From positions 82,325,729 to 82,389,728 of the forward strand of contig OX359289.1 in the NCBI GenBank assembly GCA_947179395.2: a DNA stretch of 64,000 nt, read 5' to 3'. Below, piece after piece: positions 33,330 to 46,100 of the stretch. The DNA is from Pulicaria dysenterica (taxonomy: Eukaryota > Streptophyta > Magnoliopsida > Asterales > Asteraceae). The notes beneath the pieces were generated by a model. It had not been told where the DNA came from. It did no database searches and saw nothing but the letters and a program-made list of their open reading frames with translations. Both the position numbers and the translations under genes were made by a program. The stretch's first letter is position 1. Each line of letters starts with the position of its first letter.

Positions 33330-36300
33330 TAGGGTTCTTCCTTGACTTCCACAGTTCTGATTTGTGGGGTTTCAGCCAGAAGTTGATCAACTCTTGATCT
33401 AATCAATTGTTCAAAGTGCTCACTTCCTGTCAGCTCTGCCTATCTCTGATTCTCTTAGAAACCTCCAATCACCAGCTCTGTTCATGACGAACATTCCTCT
33501 TTCAGGCACAGTTATGTATCTAAACATTTCAGGATGAGTGTTGGGAGGAAGAGCAGTGTTTAGGTTTTCATAGGCAGGAAGATAGGGATGGTCAGGATTG
33601 AGAATTATTTGTTCAGTAGCAACAAAGGCTTTTGATGTCTTCTTGAAGGCATCCTCTATTACTTGAACATGTGAAACAAATTGATCATGAGTGAAGAGTC
33701 TGTGATATACTGACATTCTAATCCAATATTCAAACTTTCCAATAAACCTTTGGACAACTTCACTCTTGGACTTAAGGAGATGCTACAAGATCTCAATCAT
33801 CTCAAAGAAGGAGAACAACTTGCAGTGATGTAGATATGTATCTTCATAAGTTCTGTGCTCATCTCTTCTTACATCTCTAAGATATGGACCTTCATCTGTA
33901 CCTTTGTATGGAGTGACCCTTGAAATGATGTGTTCAAATTTTCTGCCCACCAAGTTTTCTTTATTACTCAGGAACTCCTTGGATTGCCTTTCAGTTGGCT
34001 TAGCCATATTTCCAAAATCAAAGTTGAGTAAGGCTTGAATGGCTTCCTTGCGAGTCCTTCCTCTTTTAGGAACTTTCTTGGTAGAAGGGTCATCTTGCTG
34101 TGGTGTATCTTGCACTTGATGAGCTTGAGAGGATAAAATGATCATTTATTCTTCTTGTATCTCTTTTAACTCATCATTAGTGGCACCAATTGCAGCAGCA
34201 AGATCTTCAGGAGTAGTGAAATCCTGGTGCCTTTCCTTGGCTTTTAAAATTTCTTCTATTGAGGTGCCAAGTGCAGCAGCCAATTCACTAAGCTCTTTGA
34301 GGTTTACCTCATCTTTTTTGGAGCTCTTCCTCTCTTCTTTCTTCCTCTTCAATCTCCTCAGCTGACATTATTTTCTTTCCTTTCCTTTTTGATGTGCTTC
34401 TTGGAGTTGAAGGACTTGGTTTTACAGGAGAGGAAGCTTGGACTGTAGCAGTAGATAAGGGTGGAGTCTGCTTTGGCAGATTAAGCAGAGAGGACAGAGG
34501 CAAGTCATCTTCACCATCATCATCAGATTCATTTGATGGAATTTGAATTGGAGCACAGGATTTACCTTGCTTTGACTTCTTTGCACTCTTCCTTCAGGCT
34601 TGTTGTTTTAGCCTTCTTTTAGGCCTCTGCTCAACTTGAGCAGGTTTCTCCCCCTTAGATAAATTCTCCCCCTCAGCAGTTGATTGTTTTTAAACTTCTG
34701 CTTCATTGAGGGTTGATGCTTCTGCTGCTTAAAGAGCTTCCACTTGAGCAATGTATTCATCACATGCTGCTCTAACAGAAGCTGGAGATAAGCTTCAAGC
34801 AAAGCCTAAAGAGCCTGACTTCTCCCCCTTTTTATCATCATCAAAGGTAGAAAAAGAGACAGTAGGCTTAGCAGGAGCATCAGGTGTGAACACAGAGTAG
34901 GGAGATAGAGAAGGTGTAGAGGTAAAGGGTAGAATGGTTGAGGGTGAAGGAGAGGCAGTGGGTATAGGAGGTTGAGTGAAAGGTGGAGGTGAGACTCTTT
35001 GATGAGAGGGTATGGGTGAGAAGGATGGGATAAAGGTTGAGGTAAGAGGTCTAAGCCTGTTGATTGCATCAGTCACATTAGGGAACTCTTTGAAAGTGTC
35101 CATGTGCCTTTGCCTAGTGGAGTGGCTTAGTTTAGTGACCTCATCATCTATGGTTTTTTAGGAGGGTAGGTACTCTTAGAATGGGGTCAGGGATGGTAAC
35201 AGAAATGTTGGGAGGGGTAGGTCTAAGAGTTTGAAGTTGGGAAAGAAGGTTTGAAATGGTTTGGTTTAGGGAAGAAATGGTTTGGGTAGAAATGGTAGGG
35301 GCAGGGATAGGACTAGAGGATTTGGAAAGCAGTTGATCCAATTTATCAAGAATTGGGGTAAGATCAACTGGGGCAGGGGTGGGTGTGGGTTGGGATTGGT
35401 TAGCTTTGAGTGACTCAACTTCTTGGGTTAGAAGAGAAAGTTGAGTTTCTGTTTTGGTTTGAAAGGAGGTAAAGGAGGCTTGAAGACTATACATCTTTTG
35501 AGAGATATATAGTAGGTTTTGAAGTATTTGGGGTGAGGGTTCAGAGGAGGTAGAGGGAGTAGGTGGAATTGGGATTGATTGATTATAGGTGCCAATATCA
35601 GGAATAGATTGTGGTCCCTCACTTAGACTTTGGTGTGTAAGCCTAAGATCACTGGGAACAAAAATTGTGCCCTGTTCTAATGGTTGGTTCATACCACTAG
35701 TATTGACAGGTAGTGTACTAGCATGTGTAAGAATTGAATACAGAGAAGGTACAAAAATGAGAGTTTGAGTTGGGGTTAAACTCACTTGGGTTCCCCTTGT
35801 TACATCAATAAGCTGTTGTGAGCTTATTGAAGGTATAGGCTGACTCAATGTAGGTAAAGACATAGTATGACCTTGGGCAGAGGTCTGTCTTTCAATGGCA
35901 TCACCCTGTTGGGAGGGTGACCCAGATTGCAGGAGTCCTAATGTTACAGATGCATCTTGTTGAGAAGGTGTATCCACTGGTTTAAGGGTAAAAGCAACAT
36001 CCATAAGCTCCCCCTCAACATAAGAGGTAACTATAGGAGTTGAGGTCAGAGGTACAATGTGCATTTCCTCTGAGATAAGTGCAGTATGCACTATCTCTGT
36101 TGACCTTGATTCAATTTGGGTGACTGAAGGAGTAGAACTAGTGACTATTTGAAGTGCACTAGAGCTTGGCAGTTTTCGGGGTGTTTCAACAGGAGTGGAG
36201 GATTGGTTCTCACCTAGTTTGTCAGAAACCACATCATCCTCAACAACATCTTCATCTTCACCACTTTGTGCTCTATGTACAGAGACACTTGATCCTTGAG

Positions 36301-37662
36301 ATTGATCAGGAGATGGATAAGCAACATGGCCTCCAAGAGTTCTACTAGGAGAGACATGATCAGATTCATGCTCTAACAGAAGTGCTAATGTGCCCTGACT
36401 TCCTTGAAGTAGATGGACTTAAGGGAAATACTTGCATGGGCATCATAATGGGAGTGGATGTGGTGCGTGTAGAAGTATCAGTATCCTGTTCATCATCATG
36501 TTCAATAAAGAAACCACCAGCATCACCATCATGTGCATTACCATCATCATCATCATTATCATCATCAGAATCATCAACATCACCACCTTCAGATTCATCA
36601 ACTTCCTCAGCATCAGGATTAACAGGCTCATCCTGTGCTGGTTCATCAACCACAGCTTCATCAATCCTTTCAACTTCATCCATGGCTTCATCTTGAGTAT
36701 GAGCAACAGACTGCTTATAATGTTCAGTGATTATATCAGGAGACTCAGAATCATTAGCCATCTCAACATCTAGGTTCTCAGCAACCACCTCTTCTTCATT
36801 CACATTCTCCTCATCAGCAGCAACATCAATCAACTCTTGCATTTGTTAAGTTATAGCAGGACCATGGAATTCCCTTATCAAATGGAATATTTTCTGACCC
36901 ATTTGAGGATGGTCATGGTGTGCAAGTGTGCAGCCAACCCAGCATAGTATTCCCACTGAATATTCCTAAGTGCAATTAGACTTAGATACCTGATGTAGGG
37001 AACATGGGTTCTGGTTAATTTATTTGATGTGCCTAGAGTGACTTTGTCCACCATCTCAGAGAATATGACTTGAGCAAAGTCAATATTCCTCCCTGTGACC
37101 AGAGCATGAAGAACCATTAGTTCAGACTGGTTCATTTGGTCATGGCTTCCAGACTTGTGACCAAAACATCTAATGACCACACTGGCAAGGTACTTCCATG
37201 GGTGTCCTAACACAGACAACTTGTATTGACCATGGGAAACAGGTTTGTTGTAGCCAATTAGGGGAAAGACCTCCAGAGTTTGATCCAGTAAAGCAAAAGG
37301 TTGAAATAGGGCCAAGTTGGGTAAAGAGATTGCTTATCTGAGTGAGTTGACAGAGATAAGAATGTTAATGGTGTTGTTGAGACAGGTACAGGTTATCAGT
37401 TGCTCGGTAGGATGGTATCTTGCAGTGTACCACATCTCTCCAACAATGTTCGGAAAGATAAATAGAGGATGAGCAGAAAGACAATGAAACAGTGGATGAG
37501 CAGTTATGAAAGCTACCATGGGTTCATAGCCCTAGTTGGCTTTGCTCGAAGGGATATCAGTGTTTATCAAGAAGTTATTTGGTCAAATAGTGATTTCAGA
37601 AATTTCAATGATATTCTCACTGGAATGGCATCCGGAGTAGAAACAGGGTTGAAAGACACCAT
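33330..37662 (-). pseudogene. Element D 3' ORF, multiply broken
   Basis: From an ATG at 37660-37662 (MVSFNPVSTPDAIPVR) the protein can be followed in pieces with many stops and shifts: 37315-36878 holds the shared block (HPWKYLASVVIRCFGHKSG, then NIDFAQVIFSEMV). 36842-36366 is a strongly acidic Asp/Glu/Val segment. 36232-35144 is Ser/Thr/Pro/Gln-rich with SLYSIL- and QL-rich coiled-coil-like stretches. 35103-33420 is Pro-rich then Lys/Glu-rich. Blocks align with the 3' ORFs of A, B and E, so this is one family at the same position. Overlapping plus-strand frames at 36382-36773 are mirror images of the acidic codon repeats. Confidence 0.65.
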
Positions 37663-38240
37663 TTTTGCAGGACGGAGATACTGTAAGCAATGAGAGAGTA
37701 GGGTTCATATTTTTGGAAGAAGAAGAGTGTTTGAGAATTTTGAAAGCTTAGGGAATAGGAAACCGCTCAAACATCATTTATATCTTCTTTGGAAACCTAA
37801 ACTGTCATAGAAAAATCTTTTTGAAAAAGTAACTGTTACGTCTGCAAAAAGGTAATAAACGGAGATGTTAATAATTACACAGACAACTAACGGACAATTA
37901 TAATGGAATTAAATACTACCTAGTAACACAATAAATACAAATGAGAAATTAATAAACTAAGTGTGGGGACACAGAATTTTGACTTTGAAAAGGTATCAGC
38001 TGAGAGAAAAAGTGTCATCTGATCCATTTTGAGAGAAAAAAAGTGTCAGCTAATGAATATACTTAGCTGAGCTGCTAATCCTTAGCTAATGGTTGATCAG
38101 CTGATGGTTATCAGCTGACATAATTCCTTTAGCTGATTCACTATCAGTAAGACATAAAGAAGCTTAGATAAGTACTTCATTTCACACACAGACAAAATTA
38201 CTTTCTCACACTAAATCTAACTAATTAGAAAAAGAATATT
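37663..38240 (-). repeat. Element D spacer with TCAGCTGA cluster
   Basis: Spacer between pol and the 3' ORF. Between 37990 and 38145 there are about eight AGCTGA/TCAGCT copies, for example ATCAGCTGA around 37997 and GATCAGCTGATGG near 38094. This is the same motif that fills D's LTR. Confidence 0.75.
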
Positions 38241-41200
38241 TTACAAATTTAACATGCCAAGTTTGGATATTAGGAAATTGAACCTAGACTCATCTAATGG
38301 TTTTGTAAAAAGATCAGCTAATTTAAAATCAGTGCTAATGTAGTGCATTGAAACTTTCTTTTTCTGCACATTATCTCTTATAAAGTGATGTCTGATTTCA
38401 ATGTGCTTAGTCTTAGAATGCAGAACATGATTGTTAGAGATAGAAATGGCACTAGTGTTGTCACACAAGCTTGGGGAGTTTTCAAACTGTATGTCATAAT
38501 CAAGTAGTTGGTTTTGCAGCCATAGTAGTTGAGCCCAGCAGCTTCCAGCAGCAATGTATTCTGCCTCAACTGTAGAGGTTGAAACAGAGTTCTGTTTCTT
38601 GCTTGACCAGCTGACTAACCTTTCACCTAATAATTGACAACCACCAGATGTACTCTTTCTGTCTAGTGTGCAACCTACAAAATCAGAATCAGTGTATCCA
38701 ACTATCTCAAAATTTGAGTTTTTGGGGTACCAAGGACCTAGATTAGGAGTTCCTTTGAGATACCTGAAAATTCTTTTAACATCAGCTAAGTGAGATTCTT
38801 TGGTATCAGTGAAAACATTATATCGGGTCTGCTAGCAGTGAGGTATAAAAGTGACCCTATCATGCCTCTATAAGCTGTAATGTTCACTGATTTACCATCA
38901 GTGTCTTTTCCAAGCTTTAAGGCAATGGACATAGGTGTTTTCATTGAAGAACAATTTTCAAACTCAAATTTCTTAAGTAAGTCATTTACATACTTTGTTT
39001 GATGAATGAAAATTCCATCAACCTCTTGTCTAATTTGAAGTCCAAGAAAATAGTTTAGTTCACCCATCATGCTCATCTGATAATTATCAGACATGAGTTT
39101 AGAAACTTTTTACAAAGATCCAAATTTGTAGACCCAAATATTATATCATCTACATATATCTGCACTAGGATTACATCACCCTTGAATTTCCTTATAAACA
39201 ATGTGCTATCTATGCTTCCTCTAGTAAAGCCTTTGGTGGTTAGAAAAGAAGATAGGGTATCATACCAGGCTCTTGGAACTTGCTTTAGACCATACAAGGC
39301 TTTGTTCAAGAAGTATACATGGTCTGGCTTGCTTGCATCCTCAAAACCAGAAGGTTGTTTGACATACACCTCTTCCTTCAATTCTCCATTAAGGAAAGCA
39401 CTCTTAACATCCATTTGGAACACCTTGAACTCTTTGAAGGCAGCATAGGCTAGAAACAGTCTTATAGCTTCAAGTCTTGTAACAGGGGCAAAGGTTTCAT
39501 CAAAATCAATACCTTCTTCTTGACAAATTCCCTGAGCAACTAGCCTTGCTTTGTTTCTGATGATCAGCCCTTGTTCATCCATTTTGTTTCTGAACACCCA
39601 CTTAGTACCAATGATGGATTTGTCCTTTGGTCTTGGCACCAAAGTCCATACATTGTTCCTTTTGAATTATGCCAATTCTTCTTGCATGGCATTAATCCAG
39701 TGGGGATCATTTAGAGCTTCATCTACCTTCTTTGGTTTAATCATAGAAACAAAACCTATGTACAGACAGAAATTACAAGCTTTTGATCTTGTTAGTACAG
39801 GTGCTTCTATGTTACCTATGACCTGATCTTTAGGATGATCTTTGTGGTCCTTATAGGCATTTTGGATTATGGGAGAGTTTGGATTAATTTGGATTCTGGG
39901 AGATGAAATTCCTTGGTTTTGATCAGCTGATGATATTTCAGGTTGATCAGCTGACATAATTTCAGGATTACAATCTGTGGAAACTTCTAGTGATGAAGGA
40001 ATGTTTGAAATGGAATTAGAATTCAATGATGTTGAGTCATGATTCTCATCATTCAGTTAAAGTGTGGGTTGGTTTAAGATAGGTTGTGCATTGGTTTCAT
40101 GTAAAATTGGAACAAGTTCATCTAGATCCTTTACATCAGCTGTTGGGAGTCGATCACTCTAAAACTGGAATGTTGTCTTCAATTTTCAGCAGATCATTAA
40201 ATTTCTCACCTGTAGATGGATTAGTAGAACAAGAAGCAACAAAGTCATTTTCATTAAAACTTACATTGATTGATTTTTCTATTACCTTTGTTCTGATGTT
40301 GTAGATTCTGTAAGCTTTAGAGATCACATAATATCCAACAAACACACCTTCATTAGCTTTAGGTGCAAACTTATGCAATTGATCTTTCTGGTTCAGAATG
40401 AAACACTGACACCCAAAGATGTGCAGAAAGTTGATGTTAGGATTTCTTCTGTTGAGCACTTCATAAGGATTCTTGTTGGGCCTTTTGATTACTAGGGATC
40501 TGTTCTGAGTAAAATAAGCACAGCTGACAGCTTCAGCCCAGAGGTTGAATCCTAACCCACTCTCACACAACATGGTTCTTGCAGCTTCAATCAATGTTTT
40601 GTTTCTTCTTTCAGCTACACCATTCTGTTGTGGAGTCCTTGGAGCAGAGAAGTTTTGAGATATACCTTTCTCATCACAGAAACCTTCTAGAGTTTGATTT
40701 CTAAACTCAGTTCCATGATCATTTCTAAGCATCCTTACCAGATTTCCATTTAGCACTTCCATCTTTTTAATAAAGCTTATTATCTCTTCAACAGCCTCAC
40801 TCTTTGTTTTTAGGAAGATAATCCAAGTGTATCTTGAGAATTCATCAACCATCACCAGTGCATACTTACTTTCACCAATACTTGCAGTAGCAACAGGACC
40901 GAATAGATCCATGTGCAGCATGTAGAAAGGTTTAGTAATTGAGAAGGCTTGCTTAGATGGAAAAGATGTCTTGTGCTGCTTTCCCTTCTCACAGGCAGAG
41001 CAAGGTTTAGGCTTAACATACGTTAGTGAAGGTAGTCCTGACACTAGATCACCCTTGCTCAGCTTGTTTATATTTTTGAAGTTTAAATGGGAAAGCCTCT
41101 TGTGCCATAACCAGTTTGTGTCAGTTACAAATTTTGTATACAAACAGGTTAACTTGGATGGATCACCAAAGGACATATCAAGAGTATATACATCCTTGGT

Positions 41201-41350
41201 TCTCTTGTCACAGATTATTGTTTTTCCTTCTTGGTTTAAAATGAAACCACCTGTCTTAGTAAATAGGACATTATGATCACCATCACATAACTGACTTATG
41301 CTGATGAGATTGTACTTGAGCCCTTTAACATATGACACTTTGGACAAGGT
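38241..41350 (-). pseudogene. pol: Element D pol (IN, RT, RNase H)
   Basis: Starts abruptly at SKVSYVKGLKYNLISISQLC (41347), so gag and protease are lost. Integrase at 41347-40154: zinc finger WHKRLSHLNF...CSACEKGKQ; catalytic Asp in LHMDLFGP, Asp in RNDHGTEF, Glu in NGVAERRN; C-terminal FVGYYVISKAYRIYN. Linker 40026-39667 ends DPHWINAMQEELA. RT at 39642-39073 with GTKWVFRNK, VFQMDVKSAFLNG and active site YVDDIIFGST; a frameshift near 39090, then SMMGELNYFLGLQI. A short deletion lies near 38815 after ASRPDIMFS. RNase H follows (EAEYIAAGSCWAQLLW, LCDNTSAI, LADLFTKPLDE) and ends SKLGMLNL at 38241. About five breaks. Confidence 0.85.
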
Positions 41351-41791
41351 TAAGTTGTTTGAAGCATGCTTTCTGAAGATTTGACTTTACCAAGTATAGA
41401 GTTGTTTGAAGCATGCATTCTCATTATGAGTAAACTTCTCTTTCCATGCTTGTACTTTTATCAACACCATGCTTTCTGAAGATTTGACTTTACCAAGTAT
41501 AGAGTTGCCAGCCATACTTAGTTGTTTGAAGCATATATTTGAGATCTTCTCTTCTAAAGTATCTTTCACCTTTTCCAGGGGATCAAGATCTATCCTTTTT
41601 GTTTCTTTGCAGATTCAAAAAGTGCTAAGTACTTTTACAAAGAAAGATCTAAGGCATAATAGAACAACACATGTTCTGCCTTTGACTTAAGAAAGAATTA
41701 CATAGAAAAACTATTAGTTGATATACAATGTAAAGACTCAGCTAACAGACACTAAACTACAAACATAATTTTGCTCAGCTAAGGACAAATG
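41351..41791 (-). repeat. Chimeric segment: partial element D LTR
   Basis: Homologous to D's LTR from about 23,815 through the C insertion point to 32321, with an uninterrupted GAGTTGCCAGCC at the C target. A 45-bp piece around TGCTTTCTGAAGATTTG is duplicated (41368-41415 and 41468-41506). It ends exactly at AAGGACAAATG, where family-F gag begins. The minus-strand frame with KVKSSESMVLIKVQAWK is within this LTR and need not be coding. Confidence 0.75.
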
Positions 41792-42560
41792 GGTCGACCG
41801 TGGATCAACCGTGTATCGACCGTGAGCCTTCAGGATTTGTTCTTTTGCCTTTTATTTCACAATTTTGAATGGTTTTAATGATATGTTGCTTGTTTCAATT
41901 GATAACTCATGACCTCCTTCATCACTTGATAACTTTTGAATTCTAACATTCTTTTCTTTGAAGTTTACACAAGTAGAGCAACCTTGTGACATAATGTTAG
42001 ATTTTCTTAACTCATTTATTTTCTTGACCAAGATTTCATTAAGATCTTTGAGTTTAAAATTATCATTCTCAACATTTTTTCAAATCATTGATCTTGGTAA
42101 TGAGTTTTGAATTAATATCAAGTAACATATCATATTTATCTTTTAGCTCATCATAAAGATTATGTAAGTAATCTTTACTACTAGAATCATTTATGAAAGA
42201 TACCTTATTTTCTTTAAAAGCCATGAAGCAAGCAAGTTCTCTTGATCTCTCTTTTTCTTCATTTCTTCTTGCCTCAAGCTCTTCAAATTTACCTATATCT
42301 TTCCATAATCTCTTGGCACAAGTGTAAGAACACATATATTCATATTTACTCCCCTTAAGAGATTTTTGAATAAATATCAATGCTTGTTCATTTTGTGACA
42401 TATCTTTATCAATATCATTTTCAATAAAGTCACCCATGTAATACTCTATTGATCTTAAGAATGTCAACATGTAGGCTTTCCAACCCAAAAATGTATAATC
42501 AATAAACATAGGTAAAGTAGCCATATAAACCCCCAAACTTAGGTTGTCATTTAAGTCCAT
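41792..42560 (-). pseudogene. gag: Family F gag fragment (copy 1)
   Basis: Starts MDLNDNLSLGVYMATLPMF at 42560. It has the opening of a copia gag (GWKAYMLTFLRSIEY, then KRLWKDIGKFEE), but the second half of the gag domain is skipped. A Glu/Arg stretch and a coiled-coil region (ELKDKYDMLLDINSKL) follow, frameshifted near 42075. Cys-containing SQGCSTCVNFKEK comes next. No zinc knuckle. It ends at the junction with D LTR. Copies 2 and 3 lie at 59644 and 63266. Confidence 0.7.
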
Positions 42561-42660
42561 GGATCTAACTCAAGATTTTTGTATAAAATTGTTTTCTCAA
42601 AACATTTATAATGCAAGTTCTATCTCAAAAACAATTTTAACAAAAAATTTTAGAGCAACT

Positions 42661-42675
42661 TGCTCTGATACCAAT
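42661..42675 (-). other. Family F primer binding site
   Basis: Minus strand reads ATTGGTATCAGAGCA directly after the LTR end at 42676. Confidence 0.85.
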
Positions 42676-43117
42676 TGTTAGAACCTGGAGGGGGGGTGAA
42701 TAGGTTCTTTAACTTAGTTTACCAATTTTTACACTTATAAAATTTGTAAGTTGTGTTAAAAATATTTTTCTTGAAGTTTATAACACAACAAATATATATA
42801 CTTGAAATAAAGAGAGTAAGGGTAGAGAGATATCACCAATTAGTAGACAAGAGATTTATAGTGGTTCATGCAAGTGTGATGGTCCCGTATTGTATACGGA
42901 TGAAGCAATGCTAGATGATAATCTTTCAAGTGTGTGTTTGTGTGTGTATTCGGTTAGAGAGAGAGAGAGAGAGCCGAGAGCACTAGAGTGTAAGCACAAA
43001 CACAAGTAAGAGAATATGCAAAGCTTGCTTTAGAAATGTGGGGGAAATGCCTTTATATAGCATTTCCCCAACTTTGAGTAATTACATATTACACCCCTCA
43101 CTTTAATATTTCTAACA
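42676..43117 (-). repeat. LTR shared by element E and the F gag module
   Basis: 442 bp on the minus strand, TGTTAGAAATATT...CAGGTTCTAACA, with TATATAAAG (43052-43059) and a (GA)n tract at 42957-42975. Element E's PPT abuts its start; the F-type PBS and gag abut its end. Its last ~190 bp match the end of the 1.5-kb LTR at 60526-62034, but the rest does not, so it looks like a recombinant LTR. Confidence 0.75.
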
Positions 43118-43133
43118 ATCTCCCCCTAAGTGA
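43118..43133 (-). other. Element E polypurine tract
   Basis: Minus strand CACTTAGGGGGAGAT directly before the LTR. Confidence 0.88.
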
Positions 43134-43169
43134 GGTGTGTAATCATTCACAACAAATAAATACATTAAT

Positions 43170-46100
43170 CTATTCATAGGCTGATTTGTTGCGAATCCCG
43201 AATGCCACTTGCCACTTGCGTATTTGCCTTCTGCTTGCCAGTGTCGTTCTCATCCTTTCTATAGCACGATAGGCTTTATCATGTTCTTCATCAGTAAAGG
43301 CTGCCCGGTTATCCCACACTTTCTGATGTATCTTATGATGGAGAATTTTCAAAGTGCCGTCTGAATACGCCATGAGTTCATCAAGTCTGATGAAGATCTT
43401 TTCGCCTTTTGTATTCTTTGAGACGACCCCTCGATCACCTTTGAAGTTTGGATGCCCATCATAGATAACTGTCAATTCTTCAAGCTTTTCTAGATCTGGA
43501 TGGCTCTGGTTAGGCTTTAAGAGATTGACTTTCAGATAGTTGTTTTCAGCTCCGAGTTGCAGATCATGTTCCTCAAAGTATTCCATTAGATTTCTCATGT
43601 ATTTCATCAGAGCAACCCTTCCGAACTCTTCTTCTGGCCACTTTCCTCTTTTCTGAGAGAGGGTGTCAAAGATGAAGCTGATGTCTTCAATACTTACAAA
43701 CCTTAAGTCTGCTTCGTTGAGGAAGAATGACAGATTGTTTACTCTTCTGACATGAAAGATGGCATACTTTATTCTGAAGGTTGTCTGAGTATAGATATTG
43801 ATAAGTTCAACTATTGGATACTCTGATTTGATATCTTCGGGTTTTGTCATGGTCTGAGAGAGGATGTGTTCATATCTTCTTCTCTGTTTATCGTCCATGT
43901 TTCGCAACTCAGGGGAAATAACTTGTATTAGCTCATTGCTGAATATGTCTGGAATTCTTTCTTCAAGATTAGCAGCATTGACAAAATAAGGTTTCCATAT
44001 AGGTTGTTGGGCAGCACTTCTTGTGAACATGTTGCCTGCATCAAGTCCTGGATCCCCACAATACACTGGAGGAGCAGGTGGCACTATGAAGCTCCTTGGC
44101 AAGGGCCATTCAGATTCTTGTCTTGTTTTCTCAGCTGCCTCTCTTTGTTTGTTTCTTTCAAGTACATCAGCAGCTGATTCTTGGAACTGACCAGGAGGAG
44201 GAGGGAAAGTTTCATGAACTTCAACATTAATCCCACTGAGAACCCTGGACACGTCGAAGATAGGTTTCTTTTGTTTTGGCTTTCTCCTAGCTTCCCTTCT
44301 AGAAATTGCTTCCCTTTCTTTTCTTCTGAGAGCAAGCTCCCTTTCACTAGGGATATCATCAAATCTGTCAACAATTCTAGCAGAATCTGGACGTGTAGCA
44401 ACCTCGACGTAATCATCAATACCCTTGAATAGACTTTCCATCTCAGGATCCTCAGCTTCCTCCTCTGGCAGAGCAGAACTACCTTTCCCCACATGCCTTG
44501 CAGGTGATGTGTGAATAAACTCATATAAATCTTCCACTTGTTCCTCTGAGTCACTAGACCAGTCAAACATCTCGGCATGGGGCTGCTCATAAGGTATTTC
44601 ACCTTCTTCAAGATCACTTGGCCTCGGTTCAGATTGTTGCTGAGGTACATAACGTACAATTTGTTTATCAGCATTTTCATTTTGTTGTTGTTCATAAACT
44701 TCATCGGCCATTTGTTGTTGTTGTTGACTCCCAGACCTAGCTGAACTTGTACCTGCATATAAGTATGAACTGAATTGAGGAACAGATACAGTAGCAACAA
44801 CGGAGGGAGCAGACATGTATTTTCTCCTTTTCTCCCCCTCGGGTTGATCATCCGGATCCTGATCATCCCGTCTCCTCTTACTCCCCTGAGCCTGAGCCTG
44901 ACAGGTTGTTTCTAGGCTAGTCAGCCGGTCTATGACTTTTGATAGGGAGGTGTAGAAACCTTTGGTGATCCCATCAATCTTTCTGTTTACATCTTCATGA
45001 AACTCTTGAAAGTCATCCATGGAGATTCCCGATGGACGCTGTTCGTTGCGAAGAGTAGTCAGAAGGTCTTGATCATGTGCAGATTCTGGCCTTTGCTCCA
45101 GAAGTCTAACATACAGCATGCTCTTTAAAGCATCTACAGACATTGTGGCAAGATCAGCTTGGGCCTTGGAAGCTTGCTCTATCCAATCCAACTTTTGATT
45201 TGTCATCTGCAGTTGTTGGTGGATTGGTGACACGGCTTGTTGAATATGATGTTGAAGTTCTGCACGTGTAACAAACCCGGAATCACGAAGACTTCCGGTT
45301 GAAGTACCAGCCACATAGGCAGTACTACCTACTGGAGCAGCAGGGATGTTGGCTCCAGTAGGATTTCCTTCCAATCCTTGAATGGCACCTTGAAAGGAAC
45401 CACCTCTGGAAGTTGAGGAGACTTGTTGAACCAACAAGCTCAGTGCATCGATTGTTACCCTATGTTGGTCAAGATATGCGGAAATCCGCGGTATGTCAAA
45501 TCGTGCATCAAAAGGAGTCGAGGAAGAGGGAGACGGTCCTCTTTGTACAATAGGTCCAACACCCAATTGGGGTTGACCCGGTGTATGTGCTATAACCCTG
45601 TGCAATAAAGACGGAGTCTGATGAGAGACACCGTAGTGGCTTGGTGGGGCAGAAACTTGCTCGGGTGGGATCACCACGCCTTCTTCAATATGAGGCCCAG
45701 CAGTGCTAGGCCCCATAGCAGATGTGGCTACCCGGCTTTCTGGGTTTGGTGAACCCTCAGCACTCACTTTTTTCTTTTCTCACCTCCTCTCTATCACTCA
45801 CACTCCTAACAACAAAACTACCTTCATCATCACCGCTACCAGCACCATACCCCGCATATTGATCAGGTTGAATGAGAGAGTCAGGGGTGACATAACTAGT
45901 TTCAACGGATAGGCTAAGAGTTGGAGAAGTGATTGGAATGTCATGCTCTGGGGCTATAATGGCCCTGCGAATGATAGGAATGGTGGTTGTTTGAGCAGTT
46001 GAAGTCAAAGGAATGTCCAGACCACCAGGTTGTGAAATGACCTGAGTAGGTTGAACGGGGTGAGTCTGGTCGGGAGAGATAGTATGTGGGTCAGTAAGTT

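Larger units (their letters stand above)
23238..41350 (-). mobile_element. Copia element D (minus), 5' truncated, contains C
   Basis: Reading the minus strand: pol from 41347 to 38241, spacer, 3' ORF from 37662 to about 33330, PPT at 32866, then a 3' LTR from 32865 leftward to 23238 that is interrupted by element C. The gag and 5' LTR in the original order are missing; right of 41350 the sequence becomes a chimera containing part of D's own LTR. Integrase and RT are recognisable with several frame breaks. Gene order and PPT fit the SIRE lineage. Confidence 0.75.

Noticed and set aside
36382..36773. Two plus-strand frames opposite D's 3' ORF
   Set aside because: Mirror of repetitive GAT/GAA codons (Ser/Ile runs); the minus-strand frame fits the element's gene order.
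41387..41569. Frame with KVKSSESMVLIKVQAWK recurring at 62867 and elsewhere
   Set aside because: It lies within D's LTR, as shown by the copy split by C; conservation is LTR homology and not a gene.
44084..44866. 260-codon minus-strand frame inside E's 3' ORF
   Set aside because: Alternate frame of the 865-codon frame, which has the homology to A; the 260-codon product is Met/Leu/Lys-rich without motif.
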